From NCBI GenBank assembly GCA_002401155.1, contig NVSG01000001.1, positions 1,030,961 through 1,067,068 of the forward strand: a stretch of DNA of 36,108 nucleotides. The letters are read 5' to 3'. Shown here one piece after another: positions 9,180-16,755 of this stretch. The stretch is from Hyphomicrobiales bacterium. GTDB lineage: Bacteria > Pseudomonadota > Alphaproteobacteria > Rhizobiales > Rhizobiaceae. Numbering within the stretch: position 1 is the stretch's first letter; each line of letters begins with the position of its first letter. The position numbers were made by a program, and so were the translations under genes. The notes under the pieces were generated by a model, which had not been told where the DNA came from, ran no database searches, and was given only the letters and a program-made list of their open reading frames with translations.

Positions 9180-9240
9180 CAAGTTACAACTTGTTCATCT
9201 AACGCATGTCATATTAGTTCACATAGTCACTAATTGTCAC
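9180..9240 (-). promoter_or_regulatory. Promoter and operator-like dyads of the RND efflux operon
   Basis: On the minus strand GTGACA (9235-9240) and TAATAT (9211-9216) form a plausible promoter with an 18-base spacer. A dyad ATTAGT-N10-ACTAAT (9213-9234) overlaps that spacer. About ten bases past the expected transcription start is a 14-base palindrome, CAAGTTACAACTTG (9180-9193), flanked by GATGA and TCATC with a one-base offset. Such dyads suit a TetR- or MarR-type repressor of efflux, but no such gene is adjacent. The promoter is inferred only from consensus matches. Confidence 0.45.
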
Positions 9241-10242
9241 TTATCCAATGTCTTCGCGGGTTATGCGGTATTTAGTGCCACAAAATTCACAAACAGTCTC
9301 CACCACATCATCCTTGAATGAGCCTTCCCGGCCTTCATCGGGAAAGCCTTTAATCATCGCAATCACTTTTTCCCGGCTACACGAACATTGGTCAAAAACC
9401 GGTATCTTGTCATATGCCTTAACACCGCTCTCGTGAAACAGACGATAGAGTAATCTTTCCGAAGAAATCTGAGGGTCGGTAAGTTCATCCGGTGAAATAC
9501 TTCCCACCAATGAACGCGCTTCCTGCCATGAATCGTCTTCGATATGGCTGTCCTCTTCCGGCGCACCATCGCCCCCATGAAGATCGGGCATTTTCATGAA
9601 TTCAGATGCTTCCGGCAAAAATTGTGCAATCAAACCACCGGCACGCCATCGCTGAACCGAGCCTGCCCCATTTTCCGCAGGCGTAAATATCTCAGCAGCC
9701 GCAAGCCGAATCTCGGTCGGAATTTGCTCCGATTGACGAAAATACTGCTTCGCCACCTCTTCTAAAGAATGACCATCCAGCTCAACAATACCCTGATAGC
9801 GCTGGGTATGAGGCCCTTGATCCACGGTCATGCCCAACATGCCTTTTCCCAACAATTCAGGAGGCGACGTGCGCCCTTCCTCAATGGCAGTTTTCAACAT
9901 TTGCTCATCATAACGGGCATAGGCACGAATGGCATCGGGCGAGGTAAAATCAACCACCAGCAACGATACAGGACCATCGGTCTGGCTCTGCACAATGAAT
10001 TTACCTTCAAATTTCAACGATGTACCGAGCAGAACCGTAAGAACGATCATCTCCCCCAAAAGGGCAGAAACCGGTGCAGGATAAGAATGGCGAGCAAAGA
10101 TACTGTCCAGCATCGGGCCAAGCTGAACCGCACGCCCACGCACATCCAGCGCATCCACCTGAAAGGGCAAAACCGCATCATCACCAGCCGCCTGATAGCC
10201 CGGCTGGTCAGTATCGATATTCACACCTTCATTAGCGGCCAT
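9241..10242 (-). CDS. hslO: Hsp33 family redox-regulated molecular chaperone
   Basis: A cytoplasmic holdase chaperone activated by oxidative unfolding. It is 333 residues, usual for alphaproteobacterial Hsp33. The zinc-binding redox switch is complete at the C-terminus: the CxC pair in FDQCSCSREKV and the CxxC pair in VCEFCGTKYRI. The N-terminal chaperone core contains DSIFARHSYP and the GPVSLLVVDFTSPDAIRAYAR stretch. The ATG follows the argF stop codon directly (TAGATG, no gap), which implies co-transcription and coupled translation with argF and argD. Linkage of Hsp33 to the arginine genes probably reflects inherited gene order, not a shared pathway. Confidence 0.95.
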   Translation of the reverse strand: MAANEGVNIDTDQPGYQAAGDDAVLPFQVDALDVRGRAVQLGPMLDSIFARHSYPAPVSALLGEMIVLTVLLGTSLKFEGKFIVQSQTDGPVSLLVVDFTSPDAIRAYARYDEQMLKTAIEEGRTSPPELLGKGMLGMTVDQGPHTQRYQGIVELDGHSLEEVAKQYFRQSEQIPTEIRLAAAEIFTPAENGAGSVQRWRAGGLIAQFLPEASEFMKMPDLHGGDGAPEEDSHIEDDSWQEARSLVGSISPDELTDPQISSERLLYRLFHESGVKAYDKIPVFDQCSCSREKVIAMIKGFPDEGREGSFKDDVVETVCEFCGTKYRITREDIG

Positions 10243-11169
10243 CTATTGGTCCTTTATGCCAAAGCACCAAGTCAAAATACCCTTTTGGGCATGAAGACGG
10301 TTTTCCGCTTCATCAAAAACCACAGATTGCGGACCATCAATAACCTCGTCGGTCACTTCCTCATTCCGGTGCGCTGGCAAACAATGCATGAACAGCGCTT
10401 CCGGATCAGCTTTCGCCATCAATTCCGCATTCACCTGATAAGGAATGAATACATTGTGCCCGGCCGCATCATCTTCATCACCCATAGAAACCCATGTGTC
10501 GGTGATGACGCAATCAGCGCCTGATACTGCTTTATTTACATCTTGGGTAAGGCTGATTTTTGCCCCTTGCGCCTCCGCCCAGCTGAGGGCGTCGCTATTG
10601 GGTTTGCGGCTTTCAGGAGTTGCAATCGCCAACTCATAGCCAAAGCGCGCTGCACCATGGGCGAGCGAAGTTACCATATTATTGCCATCACCTGTCCAGA
10701 CCAGTTTTTTCCCGGAAATCGGCCCACGATGCTCTTCAAAGGTCATTACATCGGCCATCACCTGACAGGGATGGGTATCATCGGTAAGCGCGTTTATCAC
10801 CGGAACCGTCGCATATTCTGCCATTTCCAATAGCCGGTCATGGCTAGTGGTACGGATCATGATCGCATCCACCATGCGCGATAACACGCGGGCTGTATCC
10901 GCGATCGATTCACCACGGCCAAGCTGAGTATCGGAATTGGAAAGAAATATCGTCTCCCCACCCAATTGGCGCATGCCCACATCAAATGAAACGCGCGTAC
11001 GGGTCGATGGTTTGTCAAAAATCATCGCCAACACTTTGCCTTTAAGCGGCTTGTAACTTTCAGGCCCCTCAGCCTTCAATGTCTGTTTCATATTCTTGGC
11101 ATTACGGATCATGCCATTCAGCTCATCGCTCTGAAACTCGGAAATATCTAAAAAATGCCGGATGCTCAT
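10243..11169 (-). CDS. argF: Ornithine carbamoyltransferase
   Basis: Catalyses carbamoyl phosphate plus ornithine to citrulline in arginine synthesis, as a cytoplasmic trimer. It is 308 residues, normal for the family. The carbamoyl-phosphate loop [12 protein letters not shown], the HPCQVMAD segment, the ornithine-side DTWVSMGDE motif and the HCLPAHR catalytic cysteine motif are all present, which separates it from aspartate carbamoyltransferase. It lies between argD (36 bases upstream) and hslO (no gap). The presence of argD in the same operon supports an anabolic role over an arginine-deiminase role. Confidence 0.97.
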   Translation of the reverse strand: MSIRHFLDISEFQSDELNGMIRNAKNMKQTLKAEGPESYKPLKGKVLAMIFDKPSTRTRVSFDVGMRQLGGETIFLSNSDTQLGRGESIADTARVLSRMVDAIMIRTTSHDRLLEMAEYATVPVINALTDDTHPCQVMADVMTFEEHRGPISGKKLVWTGDGNNMVTSLAHGAARFGYELAIATPESRKPNSDALSWAEAQGAKISLTQDVNKAVSGADCVITDTWVSMGDEDDAAGHNVFIPYQVNAELMAKADPEALFMHCLPAHRNEEVTDEVIDGPQSVVFDEAENRLHAQKGILTWCFGIKDQ

Positions 11170-11205
11170 TGCTTTATCCCGCCCTCATTCTTGTTGGAAT
11201 TATTT

Positions 11206-12399
11206 TTACTTGGTGTTGAGAGTTTCTTGAAGTTCATCAAGCGCCGTTATCATACGCTCACGAACCTCACGCAACTCATCTTGGGTTATGGTCAAAGGCG
11301 GCGCAAAACGCAGCACATTATCGCCAGCAGGAAGCGCCAACACACGATGCTTGCGCAATGCGCCCAAAACATCGCCCACAGGCACTTTACATTTCATACC
11401 CTGCAACAGACCACTGCCACGCGTATCTTCAAAAATATCAGGATAATGATCCAGCATTTCGGCCAATTGCTGACGCAATACCAATGTCATTTCATTGACA
11501 TGAGCCATAAAACCATCTTCCAGCACAATATCCAGCACCGCATTACCAATAGCCATGCCTAACGGGTTGCCACCATAAGTGGTGCCGTGAGTGCCCGGTG
11601 TCATGCCTTTCGCAACCTCGGTTGTGGCAAGGCACGCACCAATTGGAAACCCGCCACCAATACCTTTGGCAATCGCCATAATATCCGGCACAGCCTCCGA
11701 CCATTCATAAGCAAACAGTTTGCCGGTTCTGCCAACGCCCGTTTGGATTTCGTCATAAATCAGCAAAATGCCGTTTTCATCGCAAAGCGCACGCATTTCG
11801 CGCAAGAACTGGTTCGAAACATTACGAATGCCACCCTCGCCCTGCACCGGTTCAATCATCAAAGCAGCGGTTTCTTCATCAATTGCAGCTTTGAGCGCAT
11901 CAAGATCATCAAACGGCACTTGAATGAAGCCAGGCGCCTTGGGGCCGAAACCCTCTAGGTATTTTTCCTGTCCGCCAGCTGCAATCGTTGCCAAAGTCCG
12001 CCCGTGAAAAGCCCCTTCAAACGTGATGATATTCACCCGCTCAGGCGCGCCATTATCATAGTGATATTTGCGCGCGGTTTTAATCGCACATTCAATTGCT
12101 TCGGCACCGGAATTGGTAAAAAACACTTTATCGGCAAAGGTTTCTTCGCAAAGCCGTGTCGCTAACCGATCGCGCTCGGGCGATGTCAGCAAGTTAGACA
12201 CATGCCAAAGCTTGTCCGCAGCGTCCTTTAGAGTCTGTACCAAATGAGGGTGAGCATGGCCCAGCGCAGTAACAGCAACACCAGACGTACAATCTATATA
12301 GTCATCCCCATTGGCATCAAACATTCGCACACCTTCTCCGCGCTCAAATACTTGCTCAGGAAAAACGAATGTTCCGTAGATATGATTGTCATCTGTCAT
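11206..12399 (-). CDS. argD: Acetylornithine aminotransferase
   Basis: A class-III PLP aminotransferase that transfers the amino group between N-acetylornithine and 2-oxoglutarate in arginine synthesis; many homologs also act in lysine synthesis. It is 397 residues. Visible landmarks are [15 protein letters not shown], the cofactor-contact stretch [14 protein letters not shown], the [14 protein letters not shown] segment with the PLP-ring aspartate, and [13 protein letters not shown] with the Schiff-base lysine. It is the first gene of the argD-argF-hslO operon. A possible promoter lies just upstream (12437-12466). Assignment to acetylornithine rather than GABA or ornithine aminotransferase rests on neighbourhood and length. 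Confidence 0.95.
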   Translation of the reverse strand: MTDDNHIYGTFVFPEQVFERGEGVRMFDANGDDYIDCTSGVAVTALGHAHPHLVQTLKDAADKLWHVSNLLTSPERDRLATRLCEETFADKVFFTNSGAEAIECAIKTARKYHYDNGAPERVNIITFEGAFHGRTLATIAAGGQEKYLEGFGPKAPGFIQVPFDDLDALKAAIDEETAALMIEPVQGEGGIRNVSNQFLREMRALCDENGILLIYDEIQTGVGRTGKLFAYEWSEAVPDIMAIAKGIGGGFPIGACLATTEVAKGMTPGTHGTTYGGNPLGMAIGNAVLDIVLEDGFMAHVNEMTLVLRQQLAEMLDHYPDIFEDTRGSGLLQGMKCKVPVGDVLGALRKHRVLALPAGDNVLRFAPPLTITQDELREVRERMITALDELQETLNTK

Positions 12400-12893
12400 C
12401 TTATCTCTCGCCTAAGGTTATCCGGGGATTAAGGTGCATATAAAAACCAAAAAGCCCGCCTCTCAAGACCCAGCACATCAATTGCCAAACCTATAAATAA
12501 CGGACCTTCTCAAAACTGCCCCGTGGCAGCCAATAAACACCATACTATTCATCGGTAATATTTTGTCAATTGCTCAAAAACTACTCAAACCTTGCTGAAA
12601 CCTGATTTGGTCAGCGACATTTTAGCAACACTATGGGAACAGGATTCACCTTTCCACAGGATAGTGAAATTTGATTCCCCAAGTTGGGGACAATCAGGAA
12701 AATTGATTCTAACTGCTCCCGATAACCTTGTGCGCAAGGATTTGGCCCGTTAACTTCTGATTAACAAACGGGACACCTGCGGCGAACGGGGCAAATTTTC
12801 AAGGCGTATTGTCTTCATCCAATTGAGAAATCATTTTCTCGATAGGCATGTGGATTCTGTCTCAGAATTGAAATTTTTGAAAAGGTAACATTC
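12400..12893. promoter_or_regulatory. argD-gcrA divergent intergenic region with four GANTC sites and a 13-base palindrome
   Basis: These 494 bases contain no convincing gene. The half nearer gcrA holds four GATTC sites (12643, 12673, 12705 and 12853), i.e. GANTC targets of the alphaproteobacterial CcrM methylase. GcrA acts with GANTC methylation in Caulobacter. A 13-base palindrome, CCCCAA-G-TTGGGG (12677-12689), directly follows the second site. Weaker hairpins are CCTTG-TGCG-CAAGG (12726-12739) and a CCCGTT/AACGGG dyad near 12746-12772. The proximity of GANTC sites suggests methylation-sensitive control of gcrA; this is inference. Confidence 0.6.
12437..12466 (-). promoter_or_regulatory. 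Possible argD operon promoter
   Basis: On the minus strand TTGAGA (12461-12466) and TATATG (12437-12442) are separated by 18 bases and lie 38 bases upstream of the argD start codon. The -35 matches TTGACA at five of six positions and the -10 matches TATAAT at four of six. This is consensus matching only. I see no clear arginine-repressor box. Confidence 0.35.
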
Positions 12894-13394
12894 ATGGCGA
12901 CTTGGACTGATGATCGTGTAGCTACTTTAACCAAGCTTTGGGCTGATGGTTTAAGCGCGAGTCAAATTGCCGGTGAATTGGGCGAAGTTACCCGTAATGC
13001 CGTCATTGGCAAGGTACACCGGCTCGGTCTTTCCGGCCGTGTAAAATCGGGCAACAGCACACCACGGGCAAAGCGCAACACAACGCGCTCCTCTACTTAC
13101 ACCAAGAACAACAAAGCCAACTCAAGGGCATCCGGCGGCAGTCGAACGAATATTGTCTCTATTGCGCGCCCTCAGAGCGTTCCTGATGTCGTTGCACCAG
13201 AACCATTGAAAATTTCTCTGCTGGAATTGACCGATAGCACCTGTAAATGGCCAATCGGCGACCCTGCCACCAAGGATTTCTATTTCTGCGGCCATAAAGG
13301 CAAAGACGATTGCCCTTATTGCGAATATCATGCTTTGCTGGCCTATCAACCTCAGGCAGAACGCCGCGCAAGGCGCAGCAACGCCAGCCGCTAA
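12894..13394 (+). CDS. gcrA: GcrA cell cycle regulator
   Basis: An alphaproteobacterial transcription factor that works with sigma-70 RNA polymerase and GANTC-methylated promoters to drive S-phase genes. It is 166 residues. The N-terminal helix-turn-helix of the family is unmistakable: MATWTDDRVATLTKLWADG, then SASQIAGELG and TRNAVIGKVHRLGL. A basic, low-complexity linker rich in Ser, Thr and Asn follows (about residues 60-100). A C-terminal CKWPIGDP segment comes next, then a cysteine-rich FCGHKGKDDCPYCEYH stretch. A GAAAAGG sequence seven bases before the ATG is the likely ribosome binding site. The gene ends at two hairpins before ppk2. Assignment is very secure. Confidence 0.97.
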   Translation: MATWTDDRVATLTKLWADGLSASQIAGELGEVTRNAVIGKVHRLGLSGRVKSGNSTPRAKRNTTRSSTYTKNNKANSRASGGSRTNIVSIARPQSVPDVVAPEPLKISLLELTDSTCKWPIGDPATKDFYFCGHKGKDDCPYCEYHALLAYQPQAERRARRSNASR

Positions 13395-13430
13395 GTCACG
13401 AACTCATAATCAGAAACCTTTAACGCTGAT

Positions 13431-13450
13431 CGGGACATTTATTTGTCCCG
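13431..13450 (+). other. Hairpin upstream of the gcrA terminator
   Basis: CGGGACA (13431-13437), the six-base loop TTTATT and TGTCCCG (13444-13450) form a seven-pair hairpin with no T-run after it. It is bracketed by direct repeats GCTGATC at 13425-13431 and 13450-13456. The second repeat reaches into the left arm of the following terminator hairpin, so an extended form of this stem and the base of the terminator cannot form at the same time. Confidence 0.5.
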
Positions 13451-13453
13451 CTG

Positions 13454-13488
13454 ATCACATGCTGTATAGAATACAGCATGTGATTTTT
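13454..13488 (+). terminator. Likely rho-independent terminator after gcrA
   Basis: ATCACATGCTGTAT (13454-13467) and its perfect complement (13471-13484) form a 14-pair stem with a three-base AGA loop, followed by a run of five T (13484-13488). It ends 17 bases before the ppk2 start codon, overlapping the ppk2 leader, whose GGAGGA ribosome binding site comes immediately after. It could end gcrA transcription or limit read-through into ppk2. Confidence 0.7.
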
Positions 13489-13505
13489 GCCGTGGAGGAA
13501 ACCTG

Positions 13506-14393
13506 ATGCAAATACCGGACGCACCAATCGTAGATTTGGAACTTGGCGGAAAAAGCCGAAAATTTGATTTGGATGATCCCAAATTACCAAAATGGGTTTC
13601 CGACAGCGCATTTTCCAGTGGCAACTACCCGTATGAAAAATCTTTAAAGCGCGGCGAATACGAAGACACGCTTGAAACCCTCCAAGAAGAACTGGTGAAG
13701 ATGCAGTACTGGCAGGGTGAAACCGGCGAACGCATCATGATCGTGTTTGAGGGCCGCGATGCAGCGGGAAAAGGCGGCACCATTGGACGCTTTCGCCAAT
13801 ACCTCAATCCAAGACACGCCCGCACCATAGCCCTTTCAAAACCATCCGACACCGAGCGCGGTCAATGGTATTTTCAGCGTTATGTGGATCATTTCCCTAC
13901 CGATGGTGAATTGGTCATGTATGACCGCTCCTGGTACAATCGTGCAGGGGTCGAACCGGTGATGGGCTTTTGTAGCCCGGAGCAACACGAACACTTTCTT
14001 GAGCAGGTTCCAGCCTTTGAACAAATGATCGTCAATGACGGCATAAAACTGTTCAAGTTCTGGTTGAATGTGGGACAGGAAATGCAACTGGAGCGCTTCC
14101 ACGACCGTCGCCATTCCCCTCTAAAAGTCTGGAAACTATCGCCAATTGATCTAAAAGCGCTGGGAAAATGGGGTGACTATACCAATGCGCGAAATTCCAT
14201 GTTCGAGCATACCGACACAGATCATGCCCCATGGACAGTTGTGCGCACCAATGACAAGCGCCGCGCCCGCATAAATGCCATTCGTCATGTGTTGCTAAAT
14301 GTAGATTATGAAGGCCGAAACCTCAAAAAAATCGGCAAAGTCGATGATCAGATTCTTGGCAGTTACGATACCCTGCTCGGTGACACCGAATAA
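13506..14393 (+). CDS. ppk2: Polyphosphate kinase 2 (PPK2 family, single domain)
   Basis: Transfers phosphate between inorganic polyphosphate and nucleotides; class I enzymes favour phosphorylating nucleoside diphosphates from polyP. It is 295 residues with one PPK2 domain. The Walker A motif [14 protein letters not shown] lies near residue 80, the Walker B and lid region [18 protein letters not shown] near residue 138, and the family segments [11 protein letters not shown] and [15 protein letters not shown] are in place. [21 protein letters not shown] stretch closes the domain. The start has GGAGGA nine bases upstream. A terminator-like hairpin lies in its leader. Class I is inferred from length and from resemblance to rhizobial homologs. 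Confidence 0.95.
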   Translation: MQIPDAPIVDLELGGKSRKFDLDDPKLPKWVSDSAFSSGNYPYEKSLKRGEYEDTLETLQEELVKMQYWQGETGERIMIVFEGRDAAGKGGTIGRFRQYLNPRHARTIALSKPSDTERGQWYFQRYVDHFPTDGELVMYDRSWYNRAGVEPVMGFCSPEQHEHFLEQVPAFEQMIVNDGIKLFKFWLNVGQEMQLERFHDRRHSPLKVWKLSPIDLKALGKWGDYTNARNSMFEHTDTDHAPWTVVRTNDKRRARINAIRHVLLNVDYEGRNLKKIGKVDDQILGSYDTLLGDTE

Positions 14394-14396
14394 GTT

Positions 14397-15521
14397 CTAT
14401 CGGTCGCCAACAATTCTCAGTCTGGCAGAAATAATATCAAGGACATCCCCGCGACCGGAAAGGTTAGCGCTGCTGGCAATATCCGTTCGAATGGCAAGAT
14501 AAGCCTTTTCTCCGAGGTTCTCGCCTTTTACATCAATTGAAAAAACCACCGCTTCCGGCTGCAACCCAACGCGGAAACGCTTGCGTCCACAAGAACCAAT
14601 CTCACCAAACATACATTCAACCGAGAATGTCGCAGGACCGGAACTGCCGGATTTAGCAAGAATTTCAACGGTAATTTTCTTACCCCTGATCTGACTGAGA
14701 ATACCTGGAAGAATTTCCAGCAATATTGGCTTGGCAGGTTGCGATTTATCAAAATTTGCGCGCAAGGAAACAATCCGCAACACCGTCGCTTCAACATCAT
14801 TAACGATTCTTGCCTGCCCTGCCCCATCAGTCACAATGGTCGAAGGATCATTGGGTTCAAGCAAAGTAATATACTGGCTTGGATTAGGATTTTCACCGTC
14901 AACCGGGTTCAATGCAGAAACGCGGTTAACTTCGCGGTTTTGCGGCTGATCGCCGGTGTTTTTATCAATCAATGCCAGAACCAGCAGATAGCTAACATAA
15001 GCCACCAGCGCAACGACCGCCAAAAGCCCAATAAACCCGACAAATTTGATCACCCGTCGCCGGGTTTTGTAACGCGATGTCAGATCAGGCTCATGATCCG
15101 AAACTTCAAATTCTTCATCAGCATACTGAGAAACAGGCTCAGGTGCTGCCACGGGCTGGGGAGCAACTTCCCGGTCGGTGGAAATTACCGGCTCCGGCGA
15201 TACCAGCGGCACTTCTTGGCGCACAACATTCTCCACCGGCACCACCGGTGGAGGCGCTGGTGGTGAGGACGCAACCAAATACTCTGCCTGCACAGGAGAA
15301 GCACTCGAAGGGGGAGCCAAAAATTCATTTTCAATTTTTAAAATGGATTGTTCGAGGATACCCTGTTGCCGCTCGGCAACCGCAGGCGACACGTCACCCT
15401 TGCGCTCAATCATGCGTAACAGAGCCGCACGAGAGGACTGGTAAATCTGCTCCCGAATAGCCGGATTGCTAGAATCCTGCTTGAATAGAGCCTGCCTAAT
15501 CAATTCATCGAAATTTGCCAA
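14397..15521 (-). CDS. Conserved hypothetical protein with one membrane segment and a periplasmic domain
   Basis: I recognise no known function. The protein (about 374 residues from a TTG start at 15521) has three parts. An N-terminal helical region begins ANFDELIRQALFKQ and has Arg- and Glu-rich helices to about residue 75. A proline-, valine- and glutamate-rich linker runs to about residue 140. A basic stretch (YKTRRRVIKF) then leads into one transmembrane segment (FIGLLAVVALVAYVSYLLVL), followed by a beta-rich domain of about 190 residues with two cysteines (VECMFGEIGSCG). I chose the TTG because GGGG lies five bases upstream and no ATG or GTG precedes FDELIRQ in frame; a longer TTG frame reaches 15620. 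It converges on ppk2 with a 3-base gap. Confidence 0.7.
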   Translation of the reverse strand: MANFDELIRQALFKQDSSNPAIREQIYQSSRAALLRMIERKGDVSPAVAERQQGILEQSILKIENEFLAPPSSASPVQAEYLVASSPPAPPPVVPVENVVRQEVPLVSPEPVISTDREVAPQPVAAPEPVSQYADEEFEVSDHEPDLTSRYKTRRRVIKFVGFIGLLAVVALVAYVSYLLVLALIDKNTGDQPQNREVNRVSALNPVDGENPNPSQYITLLEPNDPSTIVTDGAGQARIVNDVEATVLRIVSLRANFDKSQPAKPILLEILPGILSQIRGKKITVEILAKSGSSGPATFSVECMFGEIGSCGRKRFRVGLQPEAVVFSIDVKGENLGEKAYLAIRTDIASSANLSGRGDVLDIISARLRIVGDR

Positions 15522-15721
15522 AATAGCCCCGTAAACTAATACCGTGCACCTGCTCCTTCTACCGAATTTGCCCTGCTTTGCAACGCAATTGTCGTATGCA
15601 AGCTGATAAACTTTTGACAAGTGACAATTTAGCGATACACCAGCATAAAGTTACCAATTTATATTTGAAGCTATACTGCGGTTAAAATAAAATTAAGTGC
15701 CGTAATTTTCCAAACCCGCGA

Positions 15722-15750
15722 TTGAAAACGAACAAAAAACAAATTATAAT
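15722..15750 (+). promoter_or_regulatory. Strong sigma-70-type promoter of the flavin oxidoreductase operon
   Basis: TTGAAA (15722-15727) and a perfect TATAAT (15745-15750) are separated by 17 bases. They lie 46 bases upstream of the start codon of the nitronate monooxygenase-like gene. This is the closest match to the housekeeping consensus that I noticed in the window. Confidence 0.7.
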
Positions 15751-15773
15751 TTACGTTTACGAAAACGTAAATT
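15748..15773 (+). promoter_or_regulatory. Operator-like inverted repeat over the transcription start
   Basis: AATTTACGTTT (15748-15758), a four-base spacer ACGA and AAACGTAAATT (15763-15773) form a perfect 11-base inverted repeat. It overlaps the last bases of the -10 element and covers the expected transcription start, an ideal repressor position. The cognate regulator is not adjacent. TetR- and MerR-type regulators of acyl-CoA and amino-acid catabolism are possible by resemblance only. Confidence 0.65.
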
Positions 15774-15795
15774 TCAGCCTTTCAGGAGACAAACA

Positions 15796-16755
15796 TTGGC
15801 CCTACCAGACATTCTCAAAGACAACCTTTCCGTGCCGGTAGTGGCAGCGCCTCTGTTTATTATTTCCCATCCAGAACTAGTTCTGGCCCAGTGTAAGGCT
15901 GGTGTGGTTGGTTCTTTCCCCGCGCTAAATGCCCGCCCAATCGAACAACTGGACGAATGGTTAGCGCAAATCACTGAGGAACTGGCAAGCTATAAGGCTG
16001 CAAACCCTGATAAGAAGGTCGCGCCATTTGCAGTCAACCAAATCGTCCATGGTTCAAACAATCGTTTACAAAAAGACGTTGAACTATGCGTAAAATATAA
16101 AGTACCCATCGTCATCACATCCTTGGGCGCTGTGCCGGAAATCAATGATGCAATCCATTCTTATGGCGGCATCGTGCTGCATGACATCATCAACAACCGC
16201 CACGCTAATTCCGCCATCCGAAAGGGCGCAGACGGATTGATTGCGGTCGCAGCGGGTGCTGGAGGCCACGCAGGCACCCTCTCCCCATTCGCGCTGATAC
16301 AAGAAATCCGCGAATGGTTTGACGGCCCCTTGCTGCTATCCGGTGCGATTGCCAATGGCGGAGCAGTTCTCGCCGCACAAGCCATGGGCGCAGACCTCGC
16401 TTATATCGGCTCCCCCTTCATTGCCACCAACGAAGCTCGTGCCGTCGATGAATATAAACAAGCCATTGCCGATTGCAGTGCAGCCGACATTGTATATTCA
16501 AGCCTGTTTACCGGCGTACACGGTAACTACCTCAAACCTTCCATCATCAAAGCAGGCATGGACCCGGATAATCTTCCCGATGGCGACGTAAGCAAAATGA
16601 GCTTTGCCACCGGCGATGGCGCAGCGGTAAAAGCATGGAAAGACATTTGGGGTAGCGGCCAAGGCATCGGCGCCATCAAATCAATCACCTCAGCCGGTGA
16701 ATATATCGAGAAACTAGCCAGCGAATATAAAGCTGCCAAAGCCAAAATCTGTTAA
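15796..16755 (+). CDS. Nitronate monooxygenase-like FMN oxidoreductase
   Basis: A TIM-barrel flavoprotein of the nitronate monooxygenase/2-nitropropane dioxygenase family, which oxidises alkyl nitronates; many members have other or unknown substrates. It is 319 residues. VAAPLFIISHPELV forms the first strand and FMN contact, GLIAVAAGAGGHAGTL contains the conserved histidine segment, and LLLSGAIANGGAVLAAQAMGADLAYIG is the phosphate-binding half. Translation appears to start at TTG (15796), with CAGGAG eight bases upstream and no better ATG. The baiN-like gene follows directly, TAA then ATG, so the two form one operon behind the promoter and operator at 15722-15773. Confidence 0.88.
   Translation: MALPDILKDNLSVPVVAAPLFIISHPELVLAQCKAGVVGSFPALNARPIEQLDEWLAQITEELASYKAANPDKKVAPFAVNQIVHGSNNRLQKDVELCVKYKVPIVITSLGAVPEINDAIHSYGGIVLHDIINNRHANSAIRKGADGLIAVAAGAGGHAGTLSPFALIQEIREWFDGPLLLSGAIANGGAVLAAQAMGADLAYIGSPFIATNEARAVDEYKQAIADCSAADIVYSSLFTGVHGNYLKPSIIKAGMDPDNLPDGDVSKMSFATGDGAAVKAWKDIWGSGQGIGAIKSITSAGEYIEKLASEYKAAKAKIC

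Noticed and set aside
9769..10524. 251-residue plus-strand frame opposite hslO and argF
   Set aside because: Antisense shadow rich in His, Arg and Ile with no recognisable domain.
12449..12470. Possible terminator or attenuator (GGCGGGC followed by T-run on the minus strand) before argD
   Set aside because: There is no complementary GCCCGCC arm, so no stem can form; it is better explained as promoter spacer.
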